Origin: Flavihumibacter petaseus NBRC 106054
Lineage (GTDB): Bacteria > Bacteroidota > Bacteroidia > Chitinophagales > Chitinophagaceae
NCBI RefSeq assembly: GCF_000974785.1
Contig: NZ_BBWV01000002.1
Location: forward strand, 186,001-250,000
Length of the DNA: 64,000 nt
Reading direction: 5' to 3'
Position 1 is the stretch's first letter, and each line of letters opens with the position of its first letter. A program made the position numbers and the translations under genes. Shown here in pieces: positions 52,603 through 63,300 of this stretch. The notes beneath the pieces are model-generated. The model did not search any database. It was not told where the DNA came from and worked only from the letters and a program-made list of their open reading frames with translations.

Positions 52603-53688
52603 ATGCAAGCAATATTTGGTGTTATCTATCATTTTATCGGCGGCTTCGCTTCCGGGAGTTTTTATATCCCCTTCCGGAAAGTGCGGTCCTGGAGCTGGGA
52701 AACCTATTGGCTGACCGGCGGACTTTTCTCGTGGCTGATTATGCCACCATTGATGGCATGGTTAACGATCCCGGATTTCGGCAAGATCATCAGTGAAACA
52801 TCCTCCTCCACGTTTTGCTGGACCTTTATATGGGGCATGCTGTGGGGTGTCGGCGGACTCATGTATGGCCTGGGGATGCGCTACCTGGGAATGTCGCTCG
52901 GTAATTCTGTACTGCTTGGTTTCACCTCTGCGTTTGGCGCGCTGGCACCGGCGATTTATTATGATTTCGCCCCGGTTGCCGGAAAGACCGGATTTCTTGA
53001 ACTCCTGCAGACCGGCTGGGGCAGAACCGTACTCGCCGGGGTGCTCGTTTGTCTGATCGGAATTTATTATTGCGGAAAAGCAGGTTTTCTGAAAGAAAAG
53101 GAGTTGCCCGAAGAAAAGAAGAAGGAAAGTGTAAAAGAGTTCAACCTGACAAAAGGCCTGGTCGTATGTATCGTTTCCGGCATACTCAGTGCATGTTTCA
53201 ACTATGGCATAGAAGCCGGTGCCCCGATGGCGCAGGCTGCCAATGCTGCCTGGAAAGCGCAACACCCGGAAGCGACCATCAATTTTCTTTTTCAGAACAA
53301 CGTGATCTATGTAGTGCTGCTCTGGGGCGGACTGACCAGTAATCTTGCCTGGTGTCTGTTCCTGCATTTTAAGAACAAAAGTTTCCGGGATTATACCGAT
53401 AAGAAAACGCCCCTGCTGAACAACTACCTGTTTGCTGCGCTGGCAGGCATCACCTGGTTCATGCAATACCTGTTTTACGGGATGGGGGAAAGCAAACTCG
53501 GCAACGGCGCCAGTTCCTGGATCCTGCACATGGCTTTTATTATCCTTGTAGCGAATATCTGGGGATTTGTGATGGGCGAATGGAAGGGCGTGAGCAATAC
53601 AACCAGGAGGAATATCCTGGTGGGTGTTGCTGCTATTATTTTATCGGTAGTATTGGTAGGTTACGGAAATTCGTTAAACAACAATTGA
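52603..53688 (+). CDS. rhaT: L-rhamnose/H+ symporter
   Basis: The 361-residue protein, from ATG 52603, has about ten hydrophobic segments. It shows the RhaT N-terminal pattern IYHFIGGFASGSFYIPFRKV with SWSWETYWLTGGLFSWL, then LGMRYLGMSLGNSVLLGFTS and the loop with APMAQAA before the C-terminal half. RhaT of Escherichia coli imports L-rhamnose with a proton across the inner membrane. The gene lies 4 bp after the second rhamnosidase gene and 1 bp before the kinase gene, so the operon couples release, import and phosphorylation of rhamnose. This gene is the firmest sugar assignment of the region. Confidence 0.93.
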   Translation: MQAIFGVIYHFIGGFASGSFYIPFRKVRSWSWETYWLTGGLFSWLIMPPLMAWLTIPDFGKIISETSSSTFCWTFIWGMLWGVGGLMYGLGMRYLGMSLGNSVLLGFTSAFGALAPAIYYDFAPVAGKTGFLELLQTGWGRTVLAGVLVCLIGIYYCGKAGFLKEKELPEEKKKESVKEFNLTKGLVVCIVSGILSACFNYGIEAGAPMAQAANAAWKAQHPEATINFLFQNNVIYVVLLWGGLTSNLAWCLFLHFKNKSFRDYTDKKTPLLNNYLFAALAGITWFMQYLFYGMGESKLGNGASSWILHMAFIILVANIWGFVMGEWKGVSNTTRRNILVGVAAIILSVVLVGYGNSLNNN

Positions 53689-53689
53689 T

Positions 53690-55051
53690 ATGCGTGCCGT
53701 GGAGAATGTAGTGGCGGTTTTTGATATCGGGAAAACGAACAAAAAACTGCTGGTTTTTAATGAAGACTATGAACCTGTTCTGGAAGAGAGCAGCCAGTTT
53801 GCAGAGACTGCAGATGAAGATGGATTTTCCTGTGATGATATAGCGGCGATCGGAAACTGGGTGAAGGAAAGCATGCGCCGGCTGATCCACTCCTCTGCAT
53901 TCCGGTTGAAAGCAGTGAATTTTTCTACCTATGGTGCCTCGCTGGTGCATGTCGATCAGCAGGGGAAACGGGTTACACCGTTGTACAATTACCTGAAAGA
54001 TTATCCCGCGGAGCTCCTGGAGCAATTCCTGGCTACCTACGGCGGGGCTGAACAGATCGGCACTTCCACCGCAACACCATTTACCGGCCATCTCAATACC
54101 GGCCTGCAGTTGTACTGGCTGAAGCACCGGCGGCCGGAACTGTTTGCACAGATCAGCCGCACCCTGCACTTTCCGCAATACCTCAGTTATCTGCTGACGG
54201 GAGAAAACTATGCGGAACTCACGAACCTTGGTTGTCATTCCGGGTTATGGGATTTCAGGAAGAAACAATATCACCCCTGGCTGCAGGCGGAAAGGATACT
54301 GCATAAACTCGCGCGGGTGACCAGTGGCAGTGAAGTAAGTGTTGTGGCGGTTGATGGCGTTTCGGTACAGGTTGGCCGTGGCCTGCACGACAGTTCAGCT
54401 GCACTGGTGCCTTACCTGCGGCAGTTCAGTGATCCCTTCACCGTTATTTCCACGGGTACCTGGTCGATCAGCCTGAATCCATTTAATCCTGAATTGCCCA
54501 ATGCACAGGAACTGGCGCAGGGCTGTTTAAGCTACCTGTCGTATAAGGGGGATCCGGTAAAGGCTTCCATGTTGTTTGCCGGTAATGATCATGACCAGCA
54601 GGTGAAACGGATTGCGGCTCATTTCCTGGTGGATGCGGCCTTTTACCAGCAGCTGCCATACCAGCCCGGCGAAACATCCGGTGAAAGTGAGCGGCAGCAA
54701 TATTACTATAACGGTGGTGTACAGCCGAGTGTTTTTGGCAGTCGTGATTTATCCTCGTTTTCCGATGTTACTGCTGCCTATCGCTGCCTCCTGCAGGATA
54801 TCATTGCACAGCAGGTGATCAGTACCCGCCAGGTGCTGGGTAATGTCCGGATCCAACGCATCCTGGTGGATGGCGGTTTTGGCCGTAACGAGTGGTTTAT
54901 GCGTCTCCTGGGCGCTGCATTACCCGACAAAGAAGTGATGGCCGCCTCCATGCTACAAGGTACAGCCATGGGCACGGCGATGGCCATTCATGACCATTGG
55001 AATACGAAACCGTTGCCTGACAATGCCATTAAGCTGAAGCGTATCAGTTAA
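53690..55051 (+). CDS. FGGY-family sugar kinase, probable rhamnulokinase
   Basis: The 453-residue protein has the FGGY phosphate-binding motif DIGKTNKKLLVF at the N-terminus, a central VISTGTWSISLNPF and the adenosine motif VDGGFGRNEWF near residue 395. These are the signature elements of the actin-like kinase fold. Between RhaT and the bisphosphatase, L-rhamnulose is the most likely substrate, although fuculose or apulose kinases look alike. It is a little shorter than the Escherichia coli RhaB family (about 490). The start follows the RhaT stop by one base. Confidence 0.85.
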   Translation: MRAVENVVAVFDIGKTNKKLLVFNEDYEPVLEESSQFAETADEDGFSCDDIAAIGNWVKESMRRLIHSSAFRLKAVNFSTYGASLVHVDQQGKRVTPLYNYLKDYPAELLEQFLATYGGAEQIGTSTATPFTGHLNTGLQLYWLKHRRPELFAQISRTLHFPQYLSYLLTGENYAELTNLGCHSGLWDFRKKQYHPWLQAERILHKLARVTSGSEVSVVAVDGVSVQVGRGLHDSSAALVPYLRQFSDPFTVISTGTWSISLNPFNPELPNAQELAQGCLSYLSYKGDPVKASMLFAGNDHDQQVKRIAAHFLVDAAFYQQLPYQPGETSGESERQQYYYNGGVQPSVFGSRDLSSFSDVTAAYRCLLQDIIAQQVISTRQVLGNVRIQRILVDGGFGRNEWFMRLLGAALPDKEVMAASMLQGTAMGTAMAIHDHWNTKPLPDNAIKLKRIS

Positions 55052-55073
55052 ACCGGCCCCCAAATATGTAACC

Positions 55074-56090
55074 ATGGAACAATCCAGAATTGCGCTGCCT
55101 ATCGGTAGTACGCTTGACCGTTTCCTGAAGAAGAGTGTCACCGGGACGGGCAATTTTGCCGGGGGACTACAGCAGGTACTGCTTGATATCGCACTGGCGT
55201 CTAAAGTCGTTAGGCGGGAAGTCAATAAGGCAGGACTGGTAGACATCAATGGCCTGAATGGCCTGGAAAATGCCGGCGGCGAACAGCAAAAGACACTCGA
55301 TATGCTGGCGCATATCCGTTTCAGCCGCGCGCTGTTGAAAGGCGGCGAGGTTTGCGCACTGGTTTCGGAAGAAGCGCCGGAGCCTGAAATTTTGAACCGC
55401 GTGGGTGCTTATGTTGTCGCGATGGATCCGCTGGATGGTTCGGGTAACATAGATGTGAACCTGCCAATCGGGACGATCTTTTCCATCTACCGGCGCGGCA
55501 CATCCGAAAACATGGATCCTGCAGCGGCTGATCTGTTGCAGGATGGTCGTCAGCAGGTTGCAGCAGGATATATCCTTTACGGCGTTTCTACGATGTTTGT
55601 CTTCAGTATGGGCAATGGCGTACAGGGGTTTACCTATGAACCGTCATTGGGGGAGTTCTTTCTGTCGCATCCCGATATCCGGATCCCGGAAGACCCGGCT
55701 TATTATTCTGTCAACGAAAGCCTGGCCGATAATTTTCAGCCGGGTATTCAACAGTTTATTCAGTACTGTCGGGAACGGCGTTTCAATGCCAGGTATGCCG
55801 GCTCGCTGGTAGCTGATTTTCACCGCAATCTCCTGAAAGGCGGCGTATATCTTTATCCCGACACGGATCATTATCCAAAAGGAAAATTGCGTCTATTGTA
55901 TGAATGCCGTCCGCTGGCGTACCTGGTGGAGCAGGCGGGCGGGGCAGCAACAGATGGAAGGATGGATCTGCTGGATGTGCTTCCTCAAAGCATTCATCAG
56001 CGTTCGCCACTGATCATTGGTTCACCGGAACTGGTAAAGCATGCGACCGCCTGGGCAGGTAAACCAGTAATCCTGCGGGGGATTTATTAA
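55074..56090 (+). CDS. fbp: class 1 fructose-1,6-bisphosphatase
   Basis: The 338-residue protein carries the metal-binding motif DPLDGSGNIDVNLPIGT (about 117-133; most relatives have GSSN), FSIYRRG, and the C-terminal substrate region GKLRLLYECRPLAYLVEQAG at about 268-287. It hydrolyses fructose-1,6-bisphosphate, the committed step of gluconeogenesis. Ending a rhamnose operon, it would help turn the DHAP from rhamnulose-phosphate cleavage into hexose phosphate. It may be the cell's only copy or a second one; the window cannot tell. It follows the kinase gene by 22 bp. Confidence 0.95.
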   Translation: MEQSRIALPIGSTLDRFLKKSVTGTGNFAGGLQQVLLDIALASKVVRREVNKAGLVDINGLNGLENAGGEQQKTLDMLAHIRFSRALLKGGEVCALVSEEAPEPEILNRVGAYVVAMDPLDGSGNIDVNLPIGTIFSIYRRGTSENMDPAAADLLQDGRQQVAAGYILYGVSTMFVFSMGNGVQGFTYEPSLGEFFLSHPDIRIPEDPAYYSVNESLADNFQPGIQQFIQYCRERRFNARYAGSLVADFHRNLLKGGVYLYPDTDHYPKGKLRLLYECRPLAYLVEQAGGAATDGRMDLLDVLPQSIHQRSPLIIGSPELVKHATAWAGKPVILRGIY

Positions 56091-56432
56091 GGCAGGCTGT
56101 GTAATTTTTCCACTGGCTGCCCGGCAACATCAGTGTTTACAGGCCTTATCGGGAGGCACGCCTTTTGATTATATATTATTGTGCGATGTTTCTGATCATC
56201 CCGGCAACCATTGCGGTGTTTGAGAATGCATCTGACAAGTCGCACCTGTAAATAGCAGACAGCCATGTGGTGCCCTATCGTTGACGATTCCGCTGGGGCA
56301 GCAAGGTGCCTTGCTATATTGAAGGGACAAACAGGAAATTTCGGTTTGTCCTTTTTTTGTAGGGTAGGCTTATCCGATGGGGACTTTTTCACGAGGATTT
56401 CGCAATATCTTACATGGATAAAAGCGCAATGC
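56091..56432. other. spacer after the rhamnose operon
   Basis: A 342-bp spacer. Apart from the terminator at 56325-56358 I see no gene or repeat. A 115-codon frame on the minus strand (56087-56434) has no natural composition and covers the terminator, so it is not accepted. Confidence 0.55.
56325..56358 (+). terminator. rho-independent terminator of the rhamnose operon
   Basis: GGACAAAC (56325-56332) pairs with GTTTGTCC (56344-56351) and is followed by seven T. It lies 235 bp beyond the bisphosphatase stop and 75 bp before the DUF1304 start. Confidence 0.85.
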
Positions 56433-56801
56433 ATGATAGCCTACTTCGCGAAAATTATGGTGGCCCTGATCGCACTGGAACACCTGTTTATTCTTTATAT
56501 GGAAATGTTTGCCTGGGAAACTGTCGGCAGGAAAGTTTTCCGGGGAGCATTACCCGATGAGATGTTTCGTCCCACCCGGGTGCTCGCGGCGAACCAGGGC
56601 CTGTACAACGGGTTCCTGGTGGCAGGCCTGGTATGGAGCCTGCTGATTGATGATCCGTTGTGGCAACGAAAGGTGGCACTGTTTTTCCTTGGTTGCATTA
56701 TTGTGGCCGGTGTATATGGTGCCGTCAGCGCCTCCCGCCGGATCTTTTTTACCCAGGCATTACCGGCGATTATTGGGTTTATTTTGGCATATGCTGCATA
56801 A
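56433..56801 (+). CDS. DUF1304 membrane protein
   Basis: From ATG 56433 the protein has 122 residues with four hydrophobic helices. The DUF1304 pattern is clear: VALIALEHLFILYMEMFAWE at the N-terminus, ANQGLYNGFLVAGL in the middle and VAGVYGAVSASRRIFFTQAL near the end. The family is annotated as a small membrane protein of unknown function. The longer upstream reading of the frame runs through the terminator and is not used. It stands alone between the rhamnose operon and the GreA-like gene, with which it converges. Confidence 0.85.
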   Translation: MIAYFAKIMVALIALEHLFILYMEMFAWETVGRKVFRGALPDEMFRPTRVLAANQGLYNGFLVAGLVWSLLIDDPLWQRKVALFFLGCIIVAGVYGAVSASRRIFFTQALPAIIGFILAYAA

Positions 56802-56889
56802 GTAAAAAGTATTGTCCTTCCTGACGCTCGCCGTCGCCGGAAAAAAGAAAATGCAGGCTATTTGTTTCAGGATAAGCAGTCGGTTGCCG

Positions 56890-57372
56890 TTAACAGATTG
56901 ATTCGATGGTCATCACACGACCATTGAAGGTCAATTGATCCCCTGGTTTTTTATTGATTATTGTTTTTGCCAATGGTGCGTGTGGCGAAAGAAACAGGAT
57001 AGGCTGGCCATCGACCGTTTGTTTGCCCAGACCGGCACTCAGAAAAAAGAAAAGTGCGCCACTGCATTGCAGCAAGGCACCTGGCGTGACAATTTGGTGA
57101 ACTGCATCAGTGTTCAGGCTGTTGAACTCACTTAATTCTTTCAAGTGACCTGCCAGCTGCCGCGCGAACATCTCCTTGTTGAGTTGCCCCATTGCCCTGG
57201 CGGTTTCATATTTATCTCCTGCAGAACTTTTTTCTTCTGCATTGGCTGCTTCCTGGGCACTGTCCATCGCCTGCCGCGCAGTGGCGATCCTGCTTTCAAT
57301 AGTCTCCCGGCAGAACCGGGAAAGTCTTTTCTTCAGTGCAATCATATCGGCATTTGGAGTCATATCAGGCAA
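56890..57372 (-). CDS. GreA/GreB C-terminal-like protein
   Basis: The 160-residue protein opens with a helix (MIALKKRLSRFCRETIESRI) and the conserved AEEKSSAGDKYETARAMGQL, then shows the GreA-like C-terminal fold (ILFLSPHAPLAKTIINKKPG, then DQLTFNGRVMTIESI). Bacteroidota proteins of this length are often labelled 3-oxoacyl-ACP synthase by mistake. The coiled N-terminus and FKBP-like C-terminus suggest a transcription-factor-like role at RNA polymerase. The start could be residue 1, 4 or 10. It is divergent from the four-cysteine protein gene. Confidence 0.78.
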   Translation of the reverse strand: MPDMTPNADMIALKKRLSRFCRETIESRIATARQAMDSAQEAANAEEKSSAGDKYETARAMGQLNKEMFARQLAGHLKELSEFNSLNTDAVHQIVTPGALLQCSGALFFFLSAGLGKQTVDGQPILFLSPHAPLAKTIINKKPGDQLTFNGRVMTIESIC

Positions 57373-57447
57373 TGTTAAGATTATTGCTCCGAAACAAATG
57401 AATTGTGTAATTTTCTCCGGAAAGGCATCTGATTAAAAACCTTGTTC

Positions 57448-58173
57448 ATGAAGTTGAGCATACCGAAGCCCTGTAGCCAGTCCTGGAGCGATATGCATCC
57501 TGTTGATGATGGCCGTTTCTGTGTCCAATGCAATAAGATAGTGACTGACTTTACCTCCCTGTCTGATGAGGAGTTGTTGAATCATTTCAAAAAAGTGAAG
57601 GGGCAGGTCTGCGGGCGCCTCCGGGATGATCAGTTGAATACACCTTTAATTCCGAATGTTTCTGGCAGTTCTTTTGGCAGGCGCATTTCCGGATATTTCT
57701 GGGGAATACTGCTGGCAGCGGGTTTGCCGCAACTGGTGTCGGGAAAACCGGCCCTCAGGGCATCCGAGGCACAACCGTTTGTCCGACCGGCAGCATCACC
57801 GGGCGATACAACAAGGATCATAGGCGGACAAATCATGGATGATAAGGGACAAGGTGTTCCTTACTCGCTTGTCCGCATAACGGGTACAACGCTTAGTGCC
57901 ATGGCTGACAGCAGCGGTAGATTTGCCCTGAAGATTCCAATGGATAAAATTCCGTTTTGCCAGACACTGGAAATCTCCGCAGTGGGATTCAGCCCTTGCA
58001 GCCATTCCCTGCCGGAAACCAATGCGTACCTGGAAATTCGTCTCGATGCTGTCTGCTCAAATCAGGCGACTGTCAGCGCGCCAGTATACAATCAGGAACT
58101 ATGCGGTAGCATAGGTGGCATTTACATCAGCCGTCCAACATTCTGGCAGCGCGTACGGAACCTGTTCCAGTAA
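57448..58173 (+). CDS. four-cysteine module fused to a carboxypeptidase-regulatory-like domain
   Basis: The 241-residue protein starts at ATG 57448. Residues 1-55 form a cysteine module with the pattern PCSQSW, GRFCVQCNKIVTDFTSLSDE and VCGRL. I recognise this four-Cys pattern from the N-termini of many Bacteroidota membrane proteins; it may bind zinc. A hydrophobic segment follows at about 75-95, then a carboxypeptidase-regulatory-like beta domain at about 125-200 (IIGGQIMDDKGQGVPYSLVR). The topology suggests a cytoplasmic N-terminus and a periplasmic beta domain. The function is unknown. Confidence 0.75.
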   Translation: MKLSIPKPCSQSWSDMHPVDDGRFCVQCNKIVTDFTSLSDEELLNHFKKVKGQVCGRLRDDQLNTPLIPNVSGSSFGRRISGYFWGILLAAGLPQLVSGKPALRASEAQPFVRPAASPGDTTRIIGGQIMDDKGQGVPYSLVRITGTTLSAMADSSGRFALKIPMDKIPFCQTLEISAVGFSPCSHSLPETNAYLEIRLDAVCSNQATVSAPVYNQELCGSIGGIYISRPTFWQRVRNLFQ

Positions 58174-58193
58174 GCGCCGGTTGCCTTCAGGGG

Positions 58194-60128
58194 TTACAAA
58201 TTTTTAATCCAGTGCTGCAACTTGCCAAACTGTTCCATCAGGAAAGATTCGTGTTCTTCACCGGTATCGCTTTTGGGCGGAAGTATATGTTCATAATAGG
58301 AACCCTTCAGCAATCTCCTTAATAGTCCTTCACCGGGAAAGGGTTTGTTGTCGTTCAGCGATTTCGTTGCTTTCAGCAGATGGCGGATATCATATTGCAG
58401 CGGGTTGATATCGGGCACCTGCTTGTTGATGTTCAGCAGTTCATATACCGCAATACGGCCTGTTCTTACCGAACTTTCCATCGTAAACACCACATCATTG
58501 TTGGTTTCTACAAATTGACCTACAAGTCCCAGGTTTTTGCAACCTTCGGGCACCACCCTTGGGCGGTCGCCCTTGGCCCTGGGCATGAACATCGACGTGA
58601 TATAGGGCAGGTAGGAAGAACGGACAATGGTGTTGGCGATCACATTATCCAGCTGATCAATGATGCCCAGGTGATAACACAATTCTGCAAGAATCTCATT
58701 GCCCGTACAGAGCGGCATGGGCTTTTTGACATGGTTGCCTTCCTTGTCCATATACAGGGCATATACCCAGACTACGAGGATGTCATCAGGCTGCGTGGGG
58801 AAATGCGGCTGCCGGTTGCAGGTGAAGCTCATCAACCAGTTGGAATCCGTGATGGTGATGATGCCACCGGTAACCGTTTTTCCGGAATAGGGATCATTCA
58901 CCGACAGCGCTTTCAGTTTTTCTACAAAAGCTGACGGTTTACAGGTAAGGGTAGCCGATTCCCATCCGGATTTCTCAATATTGCTGCAAAACTTTTCCGG
59001 CCTTCCGAAGATGGGCGATTTGGCTGCGAGATTTTTCCAGAGCTTCCAGCCGGAGCTTTGTCCGCTGTTGCTGTTGTCGATAGCAATGACCGGCGCCGTA
59101 GTATTGTTGCCATAAAACGTATCCTCTGTCATGGAGCCGGTGGTCACAATGACAAAATCACCTTTGGCTATAGGGATCGATGTTTCCTTTCCATCTTTTT
59201 CAATGATGATGGATTGCACCATTTTGCCGTCGGTATTGCTGTGCAGGCCCAGGTCTTTGACCAGTGTATTGAGGTCAATCTTTACGCCCTTGCTTTGCAG
59301 GTAATTGCGGAGGGGAACCACGAAATTATCATACTGGTTGTATTTGGGGAATACCAGGCAGGAGAAGTCCTTCATGCCGTCAATGGCATGCAGGAAGCGG
59401 TGCATATAGAGTTTCAGTTCGAGAAGACTGTGCCAGTTCTCAAAGGCAAACATGGTACGCCAGAGAAACCAGAAGTTGCTGTTGAGAAAAGATTCGCCAA
59501 AATAGTTTTCGATGGTGTGATCGTCGAGGTCTTCTTTTTTCTTCAGCAACAATTTGATAATGTCCAGCTGGTCTTTTTTGGTGAGGCCGAACTGGCTGAA
59601 GTCCTTTACCTGTCCCTGTTTGTGAAGCAATCTTGATTTGGAAAAATTGGGATCGTTATCATTCACCAGCCGGTACTCATCCAGTACGCTATAGGGTGCA
59701 GGAAGTTCCATGGCGGGTATATCCTGGAACAGGTCCCACAGGTTTTCATAAGTGAAATCCATTTCACGTCCGCCTCGTACGATATAGCCGTCTTTCGGAT
59801 TCCCGGCTCCATCGAGGGAGCCGCCTTCGATATGCAGCTGGTCGAGGAACAGGATGTTTTCTCCCGGGATATGGCCATCGCGGATAAAATAATAGGCGGC
59901 GGACATGCCGGCGATGCCGCTGCCCACGATATAGACCTTGCTGTTTTTGTAGTTGTTCGGGGGGATGCCCTTGCTCCGCTGGTAGTTGCCGATCTGGTCG
60001 GAAAAGGGGAGGGTTTTGTCGGGTGTGTTCAGTTGTACTTCTTTGCTGGAATCTGGCTCGTGATCCATTTTGCCATAGGCTGACGCATTGTCGAGCAGCT
60101 TGTTGAATTTTGAAGTGATCTCGTTCAT
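58194..60128 (-). CDS. ohyA: oleate hydratase (fatty-acid 10-hydratase, MCRA family)
   Basis: The 644-residue flavoenzyme has the FAD motif [20 protein letters not shown] at about 46-65, followed by [20 protein letters not shown], which contains the catalytic Glu region, and [16 protein letters not shown]. The length and the C-terminal pattern [11 protein letters not shown] match the family. It adds water to the cis-9 double bond of oleate to give 10-hydroxystearate, and in many bacteria detoxifies unsaturated fatty acids from hosts or the environment. It is divergent from the Kelch gene across 223 bp with an inverted repeat. There is no signal peptide. Confidence 0.93.
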   Translation of the reverse strand: MNEITSKFNKLLDNASAYGKMDHEPDSSKEVQLNTPDKTLPFSDQIGNYQRSKGIPPNNYKNSKVYIVGSGIAGMSAAYYFIRDGHIPGENILFLDQLHIEGGSLDGAGNPKDGYIVRGGREMDFTYENLWDLFQDIPAMELPAPYSVLDEYRLVNDNDPNFSKSRLLHKQGQVKDFSQFGLTKKDQLDIIKLLLKKKEDLDDHTIENYFGESFLNSNFWFLWRTMFAFENWHSLLELKLYMHRFLHAIDGMKDFSCLVFPKYNQYDNFVVPLRNYLQSKGVKIDLNTLVKDLGLHSNTDGKMVQSIIIEKDGKETSIPIAKGDFVIVTTGSMTEDTFYGNNTTAPVIAIDNSNSGQSSGWKLWKNLAAKSPIFGRPEKFCSNIEKSGWESATLTCKPSAFVEKLKALSVNDPYSGKTVTGGIITITDSNWLMSFTCNRQPHFPTQPDDILVVWVYALYMDKEGNHVKKPMPLCTGNEILAELCYHLGIIDQLDNVIANTIVRSSYLPYITSMFMPRAKGDRPRVVPEGCKNLGLVGQFVETNNDVVFTMESSVRTGRIAVYELLNINKQVPDINPLQYDIRHLLKATKSLNDNKPFPGEGLLRRLLKGSYYEHILPPKSDTGEEHESFLMEQFGKLQHWIKNL

Positions 60129-60260
60129 GGAAGCGATTTTGGTGATGGATGATGATTTGCTTCAGTGCACAAAATTCCATCAACAAGCCAAACGCATGAT
60201 TGTTTTTATGTATTTGTGTTTTAATTCCTTGCTGCGGAAATCTACCCAACTACCACCTTT

Positions 60261-60278
60261 CCTACACATTCATGTAGG
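60261..60278. promoter_or_regulatory. inverted repeat in the oleate hydratase/Kelch spacer
   Basis: CCTACA and TGTAGG flank CATTCA. A second pair, ACTACC (60249-60254) and GGTAGT (60277-60282), overlaps it. It may be the operator of a dimeric regulator, but no regulator gene is nearby. Confidence 0.35.
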
Positions 60279-60351
60279 TAGTAAAAGTGAAAATGCTGAG
60301 TACTTTTCGGATGACCGGCTGAACAGTTGACAACCTTCAAAATGAATCGTC

Positions 60352-63300
60352 ATGTTCCGGAAAGTATTCCTGTCACTACTTTGTTGTAGTGTTACCGCCA
60401 TGGGCATATCCCAAACAATTACCAGCAGCAGCAAATGGATCTACAAAAAAGGGGAGACCTACAATTCCATCGCCCCAAGGCATTTCGGGCCGAAGGGCGT
60501 GCCCGATATCATCAACCAGCCCGGGTCGCGGAAAAGCGCCATGGTATGGCGGGATGCTTCCGGTAATCCATGGGTCATGGGTGGTCGGTCACGGGTTTAT
60601 TTCAATTATCATATCTACTTCAATGACCTCTGGAAATATGATAAGGCCACGGACGACTGGACCTGGATGAAGGGTGACAACCGCATGGACGGTATCGGCT
60701 TCACCGGACTGATGGGAGTGCCTGGTCCAGACAACAATCCGATTTCGAGGGACAAGGCAGCAACCTGGACCGACAATCATGGGAATTTCTGGTTGTATGG
60801 TGGATTTGGCATGTCACGCGCCGAATTCGAAAGTCACAAGCATATGCCCCGGAACGATCTCTGGAAATTCAACCCGGTAACCAACGAATGGACCTGGGTC
60901 AAAGGGGTGCCGAATACCTATCATTTCATGCTGGTCACTCCGGTTTATGGTACACGAGGGGTAGCGCATAATCTCAACGAGCCGGGTGGGCGGTTTGGTG
61001 CTGCTACCTGGACGGATGCATCCGGGAAACTCTGGTTGTTCGGCGGTAATACGGAGAATCCGGCAGCCGGAACACCGAGTGAACTGTACAACGATCTCTG
61101 GATGTTTGATCCTGAGACGCAAAACTGGACATGGATGAAAGGGGCCGCCTCAACTGATGCTGCCGGCAGCTACGGATCCTTCGGCGTGGCGGCAGCGTCC
61201 AATACACCCGGGGCCAGGAGCAGCGCCATGTCGTGGACAGATGGTGAAAGTTTGTGGTTGATGGGCGGATATGGATTCGATGGTTCGGGCAGTGGCACAA
61301 AGGGATATCTGAACGATTTATGGCGATATGATATCAGTACGGGCATGTGGACATGGATCAAGGGCGGCAATTCGGTGGAATCACTGGCAATCTATGGCCT
61401 GCGGGGTATTGAGGGTCCCACCACCCGTCCCGGCAGCAGGAGAGACGCGGTAGCCATCACAGATGATGACGGGAATTTCTGGCTTTTTGGTGGCTTTGGG
61501 CATACGGGTTCCGGTGAAGCAGGGCACCTGAATGACCTCTGGAAATACAATCGCGTCAGCAACCGATGGACCTGGATCAGCGGAAGCAACCTGACCAACC
61601 AGTTGGGTAACTACGGGATCAGGTGGGATGGTGATGAAGATAATGTTCCGGGCGGAAGAATGGAAGCCTGTGGTTGGGCGGATAACGATGGGAAACTATG
61701 GATCATGAGCGGAAGCGGCTATGATCAGAAAGGATATAACGGCGATATCAATGACCTGATGATGTTCGATCCGACGAACGGTGAATGGACATGGGTGAAT
61801 GGTTATTTCCTGACCAACCTGTTGTCTTATTCCCTGACTGATGGAAGTGCTGATATTATGAATACACCGGGTGCAAGAATGGGTTCCTCCGGGTGGACAG
61901 ACACTGATGGCAATTTATGGTTATTGGGAGGCCGTGGGGGCGATTTCAATACTTATGGCTCGTACAGTGTCATGAACGACTTGTGGGTGTTTAGTCCTGT
62001 TACCAACAACTGGATTTTCAGGGGAGGAGGTAAACTGGCAAATGACGAAGGTGATTACGGCGTGATGGGTGTGCCTGCCGCTTCCAACTTCCCCAGGGCA
62101 AGGGCAGAGGCGGCCAGCTGGAAAGACAGGTCAGGCAAATTCTGGTTATTCGGTGGTGAAGCTAGTGGAGACTATGGCAGGGCAAAGCTGGATGATATCT
62201 GGCGTTTCGATCCGACTACAGGGCTGTGGACCTGGATGGATGGGCGCACCGGGATTAATAACGCGCCGGTTTTCGGTACGCGTGGAGTTCCGCATCCCGC
62301 CAATTCACCGGGTGGCAGAAGTTACACGGCTAAATGGTCTGATGCAGCAGGGAATTTATGGGTCTTCGGCGGCACGGATCATAGTGGGATGCACGGCGGT
62401 GGTAGTTACAGTGACCTTTGGAAATATGATATTACAACTGGCAACTGGACCTGGATGACTGGCCCGAATACCCTCGATGTGCCCGGTGTTTTCGGAACAA
62501 TGGGTGTTGCTGCGACAACAAACAATCCGCCACCACGGGAAGGCGGTACCACCTGGACCGACAATGACGGCAAGCTCTGGCTGATGGGTGGTGATGGTCT
62601 TGGATTCGCTAATTTCCTGCACGACATGTGGTGTTATGATCCTGCTACCAATCTCTGGACATGGGTGAAGGGAACCAGTGAACGTTTTGTGAATCCAGAG
62701 TACGGAACAATTGATGTGCCCGACCCGGCGGACTTTCCCGGAGGAAGAATCGGCGCTTTAACCTGGACGGACGCGAATGGCGATCTCATTTTGTATGGCG
62801 GATTTATTTACGATGGGGGACAAGGTTGGAATTTTCTCAGCGATCTCTGGAAATATAACAAGGTTACGAATATCTGGACCTGGATTAAAGGAGACAATGA
62901 AGTGCAGGTGTTCGGCGACTACCTGGGTCAACATGGTGTAACTGTTGAAAAGCCCGGAGGTAGGGCTTATGCAACCACCTGGAAAGATAACCTGGGCGCA
63001 TTGTGGTTTTTCGGCGGACAGGGGTATACTTCCAATGAAGGTCCATTGGGTACCAATGACATGTGGCGATTAACGCCGGCAGACCTGCTGACCTGTTACC
63101 GGGACAATGACGGCGATGGGCATGGCGATGCAGCCAGAACCAGCGAAGGGTATAGTTGTCCTGCCGGATATGTGTCCAGCAACGATGACTGTAATGATAA
63201 CAACAATACGATCTACCCCGGAGCGGTTGAGATCTGTGGCAATGGAATAGATGAGAACTGCAGCGGTAAAACTGATGATGATCCCTGTATGATCACGCCG

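Noticed and set aside
56087-56434. 115-codon minus-strand frame after the bisphosphatase gene
   Set aside because: It covers a perfect terminator and its residues show no structural pattern.
60352-63090. Regular DNA repetition considered as a CRISPR or tandem repeat array
   Set aside because: The periodicity of about 220 bases follows the Kelch protein repeat, and the units diverge at third codon positions. No short identical direct repeats with unique spacers occur.
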